NCBI GenBank assembly: GCA_028583405.1
Contig: CM053260.1
Span: 20,770,569 to 20,834,568, forward strand
Length of the DNA stretch: 64,000 nt
Reading direction: 5' to 3'
From: Pogonophryne albipinna
Lineage: Eukaryota; Chordata; Actinopteri; Perciformes; Artedidraconidae
Shown here piece by piece: positions 28,201-43,676 of this stretch. The translations under genes and the position numbers were made by a program. Below the pieces are notes generated by a model. The model did not search any database. It saw only the letters and a program-made list of their open reading frames with translations, and was not told the origin of the DNA. Within the stretch, counting starts at the first letter, position 1; each line of letters starts with the position of its first letter.

Positions 28201-31200
28201 TAATGTACCTTCAGACCAACTGTCGATTACTTTCTGACAAACACATTCATGTGAAGGTGAAGGGGCATCCATTCGATTCAAAGCGTCAAATGTAAATCAC
28301 GTTACGACTCAATACATCAGGATCTTACATACAGCATTGACCCAGTAAACACTTTAAGTTTCAACTTCCAAGTGTGCTCAAATACTCTCTTTCCCAGTCG
28401 AAGAAAAGCAAATCTACTCTGGCAGTTATGAAAGAGCAGGCTGCTATTAACTGACATTCAACAGACGCTGGTGAACTATAGAAACCGACACACAAGCTCA
28501 AAACAAAAGGACAAGTGGTCGACTTGTTTCAGACCTCTTTATACATTTTACTTAACAATCACAATCATTTAACTGCTTCTTGAATCCAACGGCCTCATTA
28601 TTTATTCATTTAAAAAAAAAAAACACAGAATAGAAACTTGGTTCTTGAGTCCAAAATTACAAACCCTGTCATTTTGTCGTAGTCAAATTGAGAATTACTC
28701 CAAAACCACAACAACACAATCCAAACCCACATATGACTGCCTGCTTTACAACTAAGGCCACATTCCTCCAGCATTGTTGGAATTAGGGAGTATTTCAATA
28801 AAGCCACCATATAATTGGGTCAAATTAAAATGTCAGAAGCATAAACATGTCATGTTTATAAATCCTGGGATGGCTTTACAATAAGCCGCTTTCGTAGAAA
28901 AAAAAGCACTATATTATATTATTCAGATTTTCCTGCCAAACCACGGGGGGTCAGAGAGAAGCTGGCGCTGCTGTTCTGCATTAGAGTCAAAAAAGCTTCC
29001 AATTGATTGGACTAAGTCAATAAAACCCTGCGAAGAACAGTGCAGATTTATCAATCCACAATGCTTTGATAGATAGCTGAATATACAACAATGCACTTGT
29101 ATGAAAGTGACCACCCATCGAGTGCTGCAGCACAGAACATTGTGAGAGAAAAGGCTCTTCGCTGTTTGTAAACTCCACTCACATGCAGAGCCCAAGTGGC
29201 CGCATGAGGACAGCGCCATCAAATGAGCACCAGATGAATCTGATTACATCATTTCCATCTCATTAGTTTGAAGCTTTTAACCTGATGATTCCCTCAGTTT
29301 CTGTTTTTATCTGATAAAGGATGCAGCCACTAAGTGCCCTGCAGGGTAAGGGGCAGTTAAGAGCCTTCCCAACATCCCAACAAGGATTACCCAGCTTATA
29401 TGCTTCACTCAAAAAGGCTCCAGGTAACTCGTTTTTAACAGATGAATTCTGATGTTTTCATATTTAGTTGTCATTTATTAAGAAATGTTGCTTTAGGTGA
29501 CAGGGGGATAGAGCAACACTTGTGTTTCGTGACGCTGGTGTTGCCACAGATCAAATCTCTTTTCAGTTTTCAAATCTTCATTGATATTTATTTCCCCTTG
29601 CTCCCAATGGAATTGCTGCGTTAAAGCTTTTTGAGCAAAACCATGCATTCAATGAACGGCCATATGTTTTAAGTCTGTCTCTTCATTGTGGTTATCATAC
29701 CGAAACAATGTCCCATTTAAAAAGGTTTTTAATGAATGTGATTACATTCTTTCTCTGATCATTTTGGGCACAATATACCATCCTGTCACTGCGGAATAAC
29801 TTTGTTGGTAGTTTTTTTTAGCCAGAGATCTAACACTGCAAATATGAAAGTCATTCATTATGTTTAAATGAGAAAAATAGGAAAAACTAAACGCTGCCAG
29901 ATGAAACCACACATCTCATTCTCGTGTTATGTGTACTGTTATGGAATCAGTATTTCTGTATTTTCCATACGGGCTGCAGAAACTGACATCAGCCTCCTTT
30001 TCTTTCTCTATCTGGTTGTTATAAAACTGCAGAAATCTACTCAGCAGCAGTGCCCTCTGACCCGGAGGCATCTGTTTCAGATGATGAGATAAGAACAGTC
30101 GCGCTCTGCATGCTTTGATGATGTTAACAACATATGACACGTCATTCTCTTTTGCAGATTTAAAGACCTTCAAATAAACAGAAGAGGGGAGGTAAAGAGA
30201 AGGGGAAATTGTTTTACTTCAGATCAAATATACAGAAAATAGACTCACAAAGTGGACCTCAGTTCAAATCACCACGGATGTACATCATGGACTTTAATTT
30301 CACATAAGGCTTGTCTTCCTTAGCGTAGCTCCATCCTGCTGGATCTTGTCAGCAGGAGCTTTTAGCCAAGCAGCCATTTCCAGTGTTTTAATCAGTGTTT
30401 ATAAGAGAGTCTGCCTGACCCTGATATGGGTTGGATGTGGGAGCCCAGGGGAGCAGGGACCCGGCACCCTCCCATCCTGCCCGCTGAATGGAAATTGAAT
30501 GGGAGATTACATCTTCAAACACAACCATGTATCATACCACAACCAAACCTTAAGAGCAGAGGAACTCTGTGTATTCGCCATATCCTTTCACAGGAATCAT
30601 CACCCACTGACCCCAGCCTCCCGCCATCCCTCAACCTCCACCATCCCCTCCCCACCCTCTTGCCTCTCGGCAGGAGTGACGACACTGCCGGTGAACACAA
30701 ATCGTTTGCAGCTCAGGTCACGTTCGGGATGTTTAATCTGAGGGAAGTCCAGATGTGCTCCTCTAACTCTTTTGTTTATGGGCATCAGGATTTTCATGGG
30801 AGAATCTTGTAGATGCGAGATATTTGTCTTTTGAAGCGAGAAAGATATACAAAATCCTGAACAACACATTATAATGAATGTATCAAAATACATGAATATT
30901 ATTTTTAATCAAGCAATTTGGAATATGAACACCTCTTTGCTTGGACCACAGAGACTACAGGTTGTACATTGCAAACCAGACCCACAGTTGTATCACAGAA
31001 TTTGTGGTGTTAACAAGTGAGCCTTTAAATAAGCTGTCAAATGTAGGTTTGAGGTGGCATTGATCTTGTTAAGGGAAAAACAATATGAGTTGCAATGTTG
31101 TGATTCTCAGGGAGATAGTGTTACTATGTCCCAGAGTTGTGTATAATATAAATGTTCTTATGGCAGTGTTTCTAGGAAAGCTGTGAATGGACCTGAGATG

Positions 31201-33469
31201 AGCTCATATGTGTAAAAGAGTTGAGCCATATGGAGGGTCACACTAAAACAAGAAATGATGGAAACACAGCCATTCGGGGGTTGAGAGCACCCGAGGGAGT
31301 GCAACTGGCTGTGCCACTGCAAAGATATGTGGACGTCTTTGACTGCACACACCCAACATAAAGACTCACAAGCACACTGTACACATGGTGGGAAAGAAAA
31401 AGGGGACTTTACCGAAGTTCAAAATAGGATGATGTTACTATGATCACTCTCATGCTTTTAGGTTCTGCTATACAAGGCTTTTAGCATAAAACTAATCTCT
31501 ATACACAGTGATCTGGATATGAATGCGGTATCTGTAAGTTACAGGACAAAATGTTGTTTCAGTAGGCAGTCTATTTGTAAAACAAGTATTGCATCAAACA
31601 CTTATGTTTGAGTGGGATTTGGATGCAGGTTAACAAAATGAGTGGAGCTTAAAAAAGGGAATAAATATGATATCGGTCATGGAACCTAGAGGCTATATAC
31701 TGTAGTTACCAGACTCAAAGCTGATGGATTCAGAGATTGGAACTCAACTGGATTTGGGTTGAAAAAATATATAATTGAACATAATACAGGGTTTGCAAAA
31801 TGTTCCAATATTGTCCCTCTTGTCTGGTCGTTGGTATTGGCTTTGACTGTGATTTTTTGTTTTTGATTTCCAAGTTCAAGTCCTCTATAAGGGTAACATA
31901 TTTAATGACTTGCCATCATCTCTGTGCAAAACATGTTTTCCTCCTTCCACCTCTGTTTGGACTTCTTTGACATGCAGAGGAGGCTGCACAGGAAACCGAG
32001 TCTGCATAGAAAACCACAAGTTTGTGAAATGTTGTCCTGACTGACATACAACGCATAGAATTAGAGCTCAAATACCATACTTTTCTTATTTACGGTGAAT
32101 TTTTGGATGTATTTTGAAGATTTATGGCGGCCTTGCTTGTTTGTCTGAAACTGTTTATATGCAACTGCCTTCTTGTCAGCCAATGTTTTGGATCTATGTA
32201 TAGTTAATATGCCATGCTGTTTGGGTAACTGGTATTACAATAAATAATATCAGTTGACAAGGAAAAGAGGAAAACAGGATGGAAAGCAGGTGGGATGGAA
32301 AGAGATTGGAAATACTTGAAGTGCAGAACTCTGCCAAGGCTAAATGCCCTTTCTTGCAATTTAACAACATAAAAATGATTATCTGTACATTCATTTTGAT
32401 TCATGTTTAAATGTCTTGGGTTCCTCCTTGGCCCATGGTGCACCCTACCACCAAGTAACATGATGAATGGTTCAGTATTTATTTTCATAATCGTGCCGAC
32501 AATCAGACAAATAAACCAAACCAAGAACATGGCCTCCTTGGCAGAAGTAATAAAGAAGAAACTCTCTGATAATGTGACACAACCTCCAACCTGTTTTTGG
32601 TTAAAAAAATGTAGTAAATGCAGTATATCTACTTGTTATGAGAAAGGCAACAGCACTGGATGTGTGGGACAAAGTCTTCAAAATAAGTTTTGCCCTGTCT
32701 CATAATAAGTCATACTCAAAGGCCGCCCTCTGCGCCACCATCTGAAGGAAGAAAATAGATGGCTGGCATTTGCTGCATCAAGACATTTCATATTTCTGTT
32801 AGGCACAACATAATTATTTTTGTGACAGGACCAACAAATAGCCGAGGGGTGAAATATCGTTCCATTTCTGTAAGTGATTTGGACACTCTTTTGTTCAGAT
32901 AATATAGTAGAACAGGTCAGGATGTGATATTTAGAAAACAAACTATTTCAATTTAAAAAATGAATCAAATTGAAGGCAGCTTGGCCTTTCTAAAACCCTA
33001 AATCTCATTATTGTTGCTGGTTTATGTCAGTACTGAATGTCGATTATATTTATACTAGAATAAAACCTAGTATTAGTTTACTTTTGTTGTGTACAGTTAA
33101 TCATCCTGTCATGATAGCCATTATTATAATCTCTCACATTCATTGTAAAGGATCTGGAGCTGTAGCCTCCTGATGACACTCGTTCATTCTCACAGTGATT
33201 TCTTTAAGCTTTGCATCAAGTTGTTGCAAGTCTGAGAAAAAGTGATTTTTCTTAACCAAAATGACAAAAATGGCATAAAAACACATATTATTCTAACACG
33301 GGTCCTTTTTGACCCACTTATGGAAGAGTGTGGTCCAGTCACTCGTGCATCGAAGGGTTAACAAAGAAAATAGAAAGAAAGTTAGGTCATAGAAAACTAT
33401 TTCTGCTAAAAAGTTAGCAATGATTGAGAGTCAGACCTAAACATTTCAGATGTGTGTATCTCACACTGC
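25223..33469. other. 8-kb interval with no gene seen
   Basis: No splice-consistent exon, RNA gene or clear repeat. The section 28920-30180 is repeat-free and more balanced in base composition than its flanks. It may hold conserved regulatory DNA, which single-genome sequence cannot prove. Confidence 0.45.
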
Positions 33470-33632
33470 ACTGTAACTTTCATTCATGTATCTTTGCTTT
33501 TAAATTAGTGTTTTTAAATGCCACTTTATAATATGTTTCTTAATGCTCTTAATGTCTTTCATTTTTGTAAAGCACTTTGAATTGCCTTGTGTTGAAAGGT
33601 GCTATATAAATAAACGTGCGTTGCCTTGCCTT
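33470..33632 (+). mobile_element. LINE-type 3' tail
   Basis: AT-rich 3' UTR-like segment ending TAAAGCACTTTGAATTGCCT and GTGCTATATAAATAAACGTG, then GCCTT units. No coding part remains. Confidence 0.6.
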
Positions 33633-36600
33633 TACAAAAAGCTTTAGGTTAGAGGGACACTTATCACGTTATGTGTCTCAGAAATGGTCAAACAAGAAGA
33701 ATGTCCACGCAAGCAATACGTCAGACTATATATTGAACTTTGACACAGGAAACTAGTTTGTTTCCGTTTTCCAACCAACATTATCCAACTCTGGCATAAA
33801 AGCACAAGGAAGTCGTGTGATGATGTTTTATTGGAAGACAAGGTAGACGGTTGGGCATAGAAAGTGTCTGAACAAAAGAGGCTATGTTCTTGGTTCGGAG
33901 CAGTCACTTCCTGAACCTTGTGCTCGTTGGCTGGCAACCTCACAGGATTACGAGTTACTTGTTTTGGTTTTTATTAAACTTAAGAAAAACAATTAAAATG
34001 GTTTTAATTAGTTGGTTTTGAGGCGCTTGTATAGTAGTATTGATCTTCTCATCTTAGTCTTGGCAAGAAAGCTACTGTAATTTCCCAATATGTGTTAATA
34101 TTTCTTTAAAGCAATCTCCATTTCTTATCATAATCTTTAAAATAAAATACAAGCTAATGTACAGATAATACTGAATGACAATACTGGGATTTAGTTATTT
34201 TCAGTCCTCACAGGATTATGGTTTGGCAGTGTCTATAATGAGATGGTTCTGATTGGACAGATACCCCCCTTTTAACTGAGCCACTAATAGAGAGTCAACT
34301 CTAATTCTCAAAACATTGAAGTAGACACAAGAATATTGCTAAAGGGATGTATGCAAATGTCTTGCATGCACTGTACATGAACACATAAACACAAACACAC
34401 ACTGTCGACAACTTTAACCTCTACCCTGTTGCCAATGATGCTGTGGTTTCTGCAGCAGGACTCAGTGTTATCAATAAGTCCTTGGGAAGTTATGGAATAG
34501 ACTAAATAGTCTAGTTCTGTTAGATATACACTCACGCTTCTTTTCCTGTTTCCCTTCCAGTTGATATGTCTGGTCAATGGCTTCATGGCCAGGTGGATGA
34601 TCAGACCACATCCTAATACTCATCTCTGCATCTGCCCTCATTAATCAGCCATTAACTCCCCCACACAATCTTCAAGAGATCTTCCAAACATTTGAGTTCA
34701 CAGCACGGCAACAATTCATCACAAGGCTTATGTTTGAGGCTACATTCTGACATTAAACCCAGAATCCAAAACCACACACTACAAAACACTGAGCTTGGTT
34801 TAAAATCCACTAATCACATTGAGAGGAAGATAAAAGCGTTGAAGGGGCATGGTTGAATTCTGATAGACTTGTTTGTTTTGCCTGGTACAAATTAATCAGA
34901 TTTAGGATTTGTGCAAACCCAAGCTGGTTTATTTGTAATATGCTAAATATTCCATAGTCCTTCCTGTGTTTACAACCTCAAAATGAGTATGGGCAGATAA
35001 TCTGTCATTTTCAGACCATCTGCCAATCATTGCATTCCAGACAGTTTTTTTAACAGAAAGCCAAAGTTCATCACAAATACATCAATGCATATGTGATTTA
35101 GGGAGTTCTCAGTTTGAGTGCATGCACGTGTTTTGCAAATATATCCAGTACCACAACCACAAAACCCTTAAAAACTAATAGGTTATTGGCGTGTTGACTG
35201 ATTTACAAAGAACTAGAGCCAACAAGCTTTCCCAGGCATCAACCAAACACAGAAATCCATCCTTTTCTAATTTTGAGGAGTATTATTAAAGCCAACTAAT
35301 TGTCCTCAGGGGATGTGAACAATCCAGCATGTTCCCCCACTTCAGAATGGCTTTGTCTAGTTTTGTAATTTAGATGTTTTAATTAGGGTTATCCTTTCAT
35401 GTTGGGATCATGACCACAGTTGTGCGTCTCTCTGTGAGAGTGCTGAGGAGACAAAGAGATTAAAGCTGAGCCAGAAGAGCTGCGGTCCGCCAACCACAAA
35501 CCACTAATGCATTTTATCTGTCTGCGACACTCAGCAAGCGCATCCTCAATCAGGTCAAAAGACCACGCCGAGAAAGGACACATCATGAATCTTTTCTTAA
35601 CATTTAAATCACAGCATCTTGTTGTTTTTTAAGGAATCAAGTGCACTTCCTTAATCATTGTCGTTGGAAAACAAACATGCTTGAAAATGAGTTAGTCCGA
35701 CAGGGTGAATAAAGTACATTAGGCCTATGACTGGCAATAATTAATTAAACAGGTTTAATTGAATAAACGGATGTGTTATGTGTAAAAGATATTACGACCT
35801 GGGCCAAGACTTTCGTGTGGAGAATGTGTTTCTGATTTTCCCTTCCTGGCTTTGGTCAGGGTCGCTCCATTGTGTCGGAGCAGTTTTCATCAGCAGTATC
35901 TGGCTTTCACTTACAAAGGTGGAGGTATGTGACACCAGGCTGAGAAGAAGTTCAAGGACAGACTTCGAGGACTTTAGGAGCCTCTGCGTTGGCAATTGTA
36001 ACGCAATTTGTTCTCAATACTAACTCCATATAACCCTCATTTTATAAAGTCAGACTCAGGTTTACAATAAATACAACTGGACTGGGATTTTGACATCCCT
36101 GACTATGGTAACCGTACCCTAGCCACCAATAAATAATGACTAAAGGGACTTTGAGACGTCATCTGTCTTTAAACTGCAGCACTAAATAAACCTTCAATGA
36201 AACATACAGTTTGTATTCTATCATGAATACGGACTTGACCACATGCAAGTTCTTGATTTTACTGACACGACAACAACAACTGTAATGTAAAAAATATGTT
36301 CATAACCAGAGTTTCGTTACTAGAATTCAAGTTGATGGCAAAGATAGCAGTTTCAGTCCCGCACATCTTTGCAAGGTTCAGCTAGAAGGATACTAGGAGA
36401 CAGCAGTACTCCGCCAAAGGCCGTTCACCTAAGTGAAAAATAATCTGTGAATACGCCCCCCCATTCTTATCCGCTCCAAAATGTAATGGATTCCTTCATG
36501 TCCCAGGTTACACCCACCATGTTTCTTGAAAATCTGGTCAATCGTTTTCTGTATTCCTGCTGACAATGTCACCATTTTAGGAGTGCAGGTTTTGATCGAA

Positions 36601-39600
36601 ATGCAGATAACTAAGGCAGACTTCAAAGATTTAATGATAAAAAAAATAAGGTTAATGCTGAGAATCCACAAGCTGGAAAACAGACGAACCAAAACACTCG
36701 GCTGAATGCTAAACACAGATATAACCTTCAAAGGACTGAACAAAAACCCAAGACCATTACAGACAAACAAACTAAATCCCAAGATCTGAAACAAAAAATA
36801 TAACATTCATTGCGTATTCAGAGCGATGAGTCTTCTGAAATTCTTAATTACTTACAGTCACATTCACAAGTGCATGAGGGCTTTTCATCATCTCATAACT
36901 ACATTTCACATTTACAGCCTCGGCCCTAAATATATGGCTTGATACATCAATGATCTGAAGCCTGCATCACATCATTACCTCGGTTCATCTCAGTGATATC
37001 CAACTCTAAAGTGTGTGAAACTTTATTCTCCTGGTCTGTTGACAACTTGTCAGACAAATCAGCAACAAGGGGAGAAAGACATGTTCCTTGAGGGAGATAA
37101 GAGGGAGGTGGATCTAGGAAGTGAGAGGGAGAGAAGAGAGAGACGTTTTATTTACATCTCCGCTCGAGAAGGGATGATCTCACAGACCAGCTGTGTCTTG
37201 TGGGGAGCGTTAGAACAGGAGTAAAAAGGAGGAGGAAGGGGGGGGATCAGAGATCATCTCTCATTCCCCAGACTCAGCTTCAAAGTCCTGCAAAAGCAGC
37301 AGGGAGGTAAAGCCACAAATATGGCCTCCAAACTCACCCAGAGACAGAGACAACATCTACTCTGTATGCATCTAATGCGAGGAAGAGCATGCAGAAGCAG
37401 ACCTTATGATACATGCCGACCCAGCTTGGGGTCATAGACACAAACAAACTCAAAGTGTTCTGCTGAGTCTGTGAAATAAGCAGTCTGGGTTATGATGTAA
37501 GTGCAGAAGGGATGAGAAAAAAACGTGCTACTTGGGAGATTGTTTGTGTTATTTGGCCCTAGACAATTCCCATAAACAGTCATTTCCCTGCTCTTCTAAA
37601 TCTGTGTGAAAGTACCTGCTGACAGACGTCACCTCGAAGCTTTGAGATGTTTTTCTTCAAGGGCTTACGGAGCAGACAGCGCTGATTGTACAAGTGACGA
37701 CAAGAGTTTGTGTCTGGCGAAAGTGTTCAGAGTACAAGCTAATGACTGGGGCGGCAACAGGATGGCTTATCAGGAACACGAACACAAAAGAACACATGTA
37801 ATGCACCAGCAATGTGACACCTTGTACATTTTTTTATGAAATATTGCTTTATAGTAAAATCACAAGGAAACTGCTAAAAAAGTGATAACCTTTTTCTTTA
37901 CAAAACCTGAAGGAGAAGAAACACCAACACTGGAAGGAAACACAGCAACGCTCTGATTTCTAATGAACAGTCCTCCTGCCTTTCTAAGCCCCTGTGTAAT
38001 ATTCCCACAGTGCATTGTTGTTATTTCGCATTCCACAAAGGTATTGTCCCATTTTCATGCCGAGGTATACACCAGAGGTTTCCCAGTAAGTGGTGTAATG
38101 AGCAGGGGTTGACAGGGGAGAATTAGTACCTGCAGAGTCCCTCAGTCAGGGGCAGATGAGGGCCAAAGCTGAGGCCTTTTGTCTCCACCAGCAGGTCCCA
38201 GTCACCAGGTCCAAGCACTCATGGGAGCTTGTAAATCCTAATCATCGGTCGTACATTTCTGGGCAGTTCTCCCGCAGATTTTTTCATGATCTCTTCATAA
38301 AACGTGGTTGCCAATCCTGAGCTAAGCCACGTCTAAAATCTGGATCTTACCACTAAACACTTCCTTCTGAAACCATGTGTGGAGTGGGAGCAAAAAAAAC
38401 AAAGCCAACCTCAACCCTTTGCACTAAAACAGTGGGTAGGACCACAAATGTGGAAAGTTTTGTCAGGTTATTTGAAATCTGCTAATCCTATAAAATCCCT
38501 GATAGAGAAAGCAGGCGTTCAAACTGGATCTGGAAGTGGCTCTGTCAAATATTCCAATACACTCAGGTCAACAAATAACTACTGACTCTAACCTACACTC
38601 TCAGACATTGTTTCCTCCCAGATCCAAATGTCCACCCACAAAGATGAAAGATAATTCCTCTAAACAGCTTCACTCCAAGGGTGGGAGGCTAAACGAGAAC
38701 CTGGTGGTGTGGCAGAGGACCAGAGATGCAGATGAAAAGCTCCGTAGGCTGATAAGGAAGCCAGACAGACTGGATGATGAGAAACAAGGCCTGTAATGGG
38801 GAATTGGCGATTAACTGGGTCTGCCTGCATATTGCTAGCTGTGGTTGCAGTGACAAGACAAGGCCACCTAGAGAGAGAGAATGACAGATGGATTAAGACT
38901 AAGTGGGTGTCTAGATAAATTGGGGCCTGTTGATTAGCTAGCTAGCTAGCTAGGAAACTCATGGTGAAGACAGGAAGTAGTAAACACAACCTGGAGTTTT
39001 TACACTTTGATATAAACATTGCAAAGTAAGGTAACATCTTAATGTTTAAGTGTTATGAGCTATAGCCTTCCCCATTATTCCAGTCTGTATGCTAAGCAAA
39101 GCTAACTGTGGGCTTGCTATAACTTTATACAGACATCACCCACTTAAAGAAGTTGCTAGCTGATTAAATAATATCAGTTGTCATCAGCATGGATTTGAGA
39201 TGATGTGGACCTACTCTACCTCCTACTGTATTTGGCTAATAGGCCATTACCATCTATTGGTAAGCTTGATCACTGTAGGGAGGTTTGATGTTTAGGCTCC
39301 AACCTTTAGTGGTACTATTTACCTGGAGACAGGTATAAAGCCCAACAAAGTCCACATAGGAAAGAGATTGGGTAAAAAAAAAGCAACCCCCCAATCTTAA
39401 CACATTGACGTTATTATTTAAGCGAAACAATGATCGTTCACCAAACCTCACCAAGTAGATTTGCTTCAATTCACAGCTTTGACCAAATGTTTCACTGTCC
39501 GTTTCACGATATGCAAGAAGGTTCACTTGGCCGGTTCAAAGCACTATAATTGTTGTGCTAACAACTGATAACAGCCATGTAATGGGCAGATAATATCAAA

Positions 39601-40706
39601 ATGGGTGAGGGAGGTCAATCTTCTCCTCTAAATCTGGCCATAAAGCCAACACGCTCATTTGCCAAAAACTTTTCCTGTAAAATCAACACCAAATGGGGCA
39701 CTGAATATTGATTATGTTGCCTTTTATTCTCTCTTACTATAATTTCCTAACAACTTTGGAGTAGCTTGTGTCTACTGAGAGACTCTGGAGTGAACAGATT
39801 GGAGGTTTATAGACAGAGCTGTCTCGCCTTCAAAGAGCTTCTTCTTTTCACTACACCTTTTCATACCTTATGTGTGAAAACGAGAGCCAAGTGTTCATAC
39901 CATATGCCTGATCAAAAAAGAGCAAAGGCAAACGTACAGGTTTCGTAAATGAGAGCCAGGATCAATGGGAGAATGTGTGTGCTTAAAAGTAAACTAGTGA
40001 AGGGAAAAGAAGCCAGCCAGAAATGTTCATCTTACATACCATAACAGATCGATATTAAGCCACAACTAACACAGGAGAAGAAAGACAGCCAAAAGGAGAG
40101 AAAGTGGCAAAATGGAAAAAGAGGAAAATAATAACGCAGTAAATAATATAGTTCTCACTCTGATCACGTCTCTACCTCCGCCATCTCATCTTACCCTTCT
40201 CTGGGTCTCTGTCTTCTCTCACAAGACTTCAGATCCCCCTGCATGTACACACACACATACACACGGCCTCCCACTCACCCCCTACGGCTTGTGCTCCTGG
40301 CCTCATTGTAGCAAACTGATAGCTTGAACATCCAGGGAATGTTCCTTCATCAAAACACTCTCCCATCTCATTAACAGCCTGACAGCTGGATAAAAGAGAA
40401 ATGATGTGATGGGCTCTGTTTCACCCTCTTTTTCCTCTTCACTGCCCTACCTTTTTTTGCCAGGTTTGTGCAAGACGAAAACACATGAAAGGGAACAGAA
40501 ACGATGGTGCTGGAAATGGCTTTCAGGGATCAGACATCATGAGATGGAGCAAGACAAATGGAGTGAAAGTGGAGACATTTTCTTGCATCACCGAACATTG
40601 TGCCTTCAGTAAATGGGTTGACGCTAGGATAACCACACGTCATTTGTCATTTGTCATTGTTTTGAAACATCTTTAGGCGATTACATTGTCATTTGGAGGA
40701 GTTTGT
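33633..40706. other. 7-kb interval with no gene seen
   Basis: No supported exon. A short (TAGC)n palindromic run lies at 38935-38953. Confidence 0.45.
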
Positions 40707-40890
40707 AATCAGAATCAGAAATACTTTAAAAATCCCAGCGGGAAATAGTTTTTTCTGACAGTTGTTCCATTAGAGAATGATACAATAAAAGATAAATAAC
40801 ATTAAATATTATATATTAATAATAATACATTTGAATTATAAGCACTTTTTGAGGTGCTCAAAGACATTTTACACTTTTATAAAACAGGAA
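40707..40890 (-). mobile_element. two retroelement 3' tails, minus orientation
   Basis: 40707-40745 reads on the minus strand as AAAGTATTTCTGATTCTGAT; 40815-40890 as GTCTTTGAGCACCTCAAAAA, then GTGCTTATAATTC. Both resemble common fish retroelement tails. No coding part is visible. Confidence 0.5.
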
Positions 40891-41673
<783 letters not shown>

Positions 41674-43276
41674 CTGAGTTAGCATCGAGTGGCTTATTTG
41701 ACCACAGTCAGTCTGGTGGGAGCGTTCAAACACTCAAGGCCCAAACGGCTCTGATAGCCGGTTGTGATAACCTCTGATGACCTCTGTGTCTGACATCATC
41801 ACCGCCAGACAGAGGTCAGCCAGAGGGTCAGCCGGTGGGGGGGGCGCAGGGGCGACTTACCCAAATATACAAAGGAGAGATGAATGTGTGTGTGCCAGGG
41901 TGTGTGTGTATGAAAAGAAGGACTATGCATTATCACAGTCAAAAAGCCTAAGAGCATGTTTTAGGGTTTTAATATTATTAGGTGTTTTAAGCAGTTCAAC
42001 TTTATGTAACCTGTTAAGCTTAAACATTAAAGATGAAGACACCATTTCATTACTTGATTAATGTAATAACGGGATATAAAACAAATTATTAAGTACTTTT
42101 ATTATTTTAAGTTTACTTTGATGCCGATACTGACACATTTTGAATCTTTGAACTTTATCTAAAACAGTACTTTAAAAAGGTGGCATTACTACTTTGACTA
42201 AAAAAAGGCTTTGGATATTTCCTCCACCAACGTTCTCTAACTGAAGGTCTAAGCCAGACCCCAGATAGAACATAATAACAAAGGAATAAATAAAAGTAAT
42301 ATAGTAGCTCCAGTGGTAACAGGACCCAGCTACCGTAAAAGCACAGACGTCACACTGCTGCTGTTCTCCTGTCTCACTCTGTGACTGAGGCACTAACCAG
42401 AGCACAGTTGTAAACTCCTGACGTCACAGCACTCGAGTGCCAGAGAGCGATCGCAGGCCCGCCAAACGTCAGCAGAGTAAAGTAGGTACGGGGAAAAACC
42501 AAGCACACGCAGGGTTACGCGCACGCTTTAAGAACGAGGGTTCACTCTGTGAGTCTGGGAAGTGTCACAGCAAGTTTATTGCACTCCTTCTACAGGACAC
42601 TCTGCATGTTCAGTGAAGGCAGACAGAGAGGTGTTTTGCATAAACACAAAACAAAAGGGTAATACAAATTGATGCTGTCAGTTAGCATCTAAGTAAGCAT
42701 CATCTTGACTGTGAAAAATCTGTGCATTAAACAAACTAGTACAGAGGAATGATTGTGTCTGTTACATGGAAATACTGTGAGAAAAAGAAAAAGAGAAGCT
42801 GAGATCTGATTTTCTATTTTTTCTGCACAGCAGGCGAATCAGTGGAGTCCTCTGGGGTTCCTTCCTTGAAAAATCCCTACCAGACTGTTGAGCATGCTCA
42901 GTGCGGTTTTCCCACAGAACTGGCGTGGTTTGCGTCCTTGGTCCTGCTGTGTGACCCTCTCTTACTGCACACTGTGTCACGCTGCCCAGAGAGCTGTCAC
43001 TTCCTTGAGACTGCTGCTCATTCTCAGCTGAAGCACCCGCCAGCTCAGCTTTTCATAACATGATGAAGATGAATATGGCTTCAATTTTCCCCAGAAACAC
43101 TGTTAGAAAACATGATTTTCAATCACAACATGCAGTATGAGTATTTTTAGAATTAGGACTGATTATACATTGTCTAGACCCCTCCCACTGCGGTCTAGTG
43201 GCTCCAGGGGTCCTTCCAGGATGCATGTCCCAGTCAGACTTCATGGGGAAGTACATGTCCAGTCTCATAGGCGTTT
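41674..43276. other. no gene seen
   Basis: No supported exon or repeat. Confidence 0.45.
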
Positions 43277-43319
43277 TACACAACCCATCCGGCTACATGA
43301 GGTACGGATGGGTTGTGTA
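43277..43319. repeat. perfect 15-bp inverted repeat (hairpin)
   Basis: TACACAACCCATCCG and CGGATGGGTTGTGTA around a 13-base loop. Confidence 0.9.
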
Positions 43320-43556
43320 CTGTTAGTCACCAGCCCACCGCCCCCTGCATTGTCCAGGACAGGGTGTGATGTAGGGGTGTGGGGGGGAGGTCACCTTTCC
43401 TCCCCCTGATGGAGCTGAAACACACCCTCTTTCACAATCTTCATTCATCCCTTCGCTGTGGGACGTCAGATCCTGGAGACACATGTGCTTACTCACACTA
43501 GGCCTCAGAGGATGCAATGCGGGACAGCAAAGAATTCCTGGAAGGAACCAAATATT

Positions 43557-43676
43557 CACACACGCACCACACACACGCGTACCACACACACACGTAACAC
43601 ACACGCACACACACGCGTACCACACACACACGTACCACACACACGCACACACACACACACACGCACACGCACATGC
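43557..43676. repeat. compound CA-rich minisatellite
   Basis: Alternating CA tracts broken by CGCGTACC and CGTACC units, so the array has a higher-order unit of roughly 20-40 bp. Confidence 0.9.

Noticed and set aside
29916..30173. 85-residue minus-strand ORF
   Set aside because: No recognisable domain and no supporting exon signals; kept only as part of a possible regulatory stretch.
36429..36806. 125-residue hydrophobic minus-strand ORF
   Set aside because: AT-rich random-looking composition, no homology I recognise, no promoter or splice signals around it.
43557..43676. CRISPR-like array
   Set aside because: Spacers are absent; it is a compound CA-rich minisatellite in a vertebrate genome.
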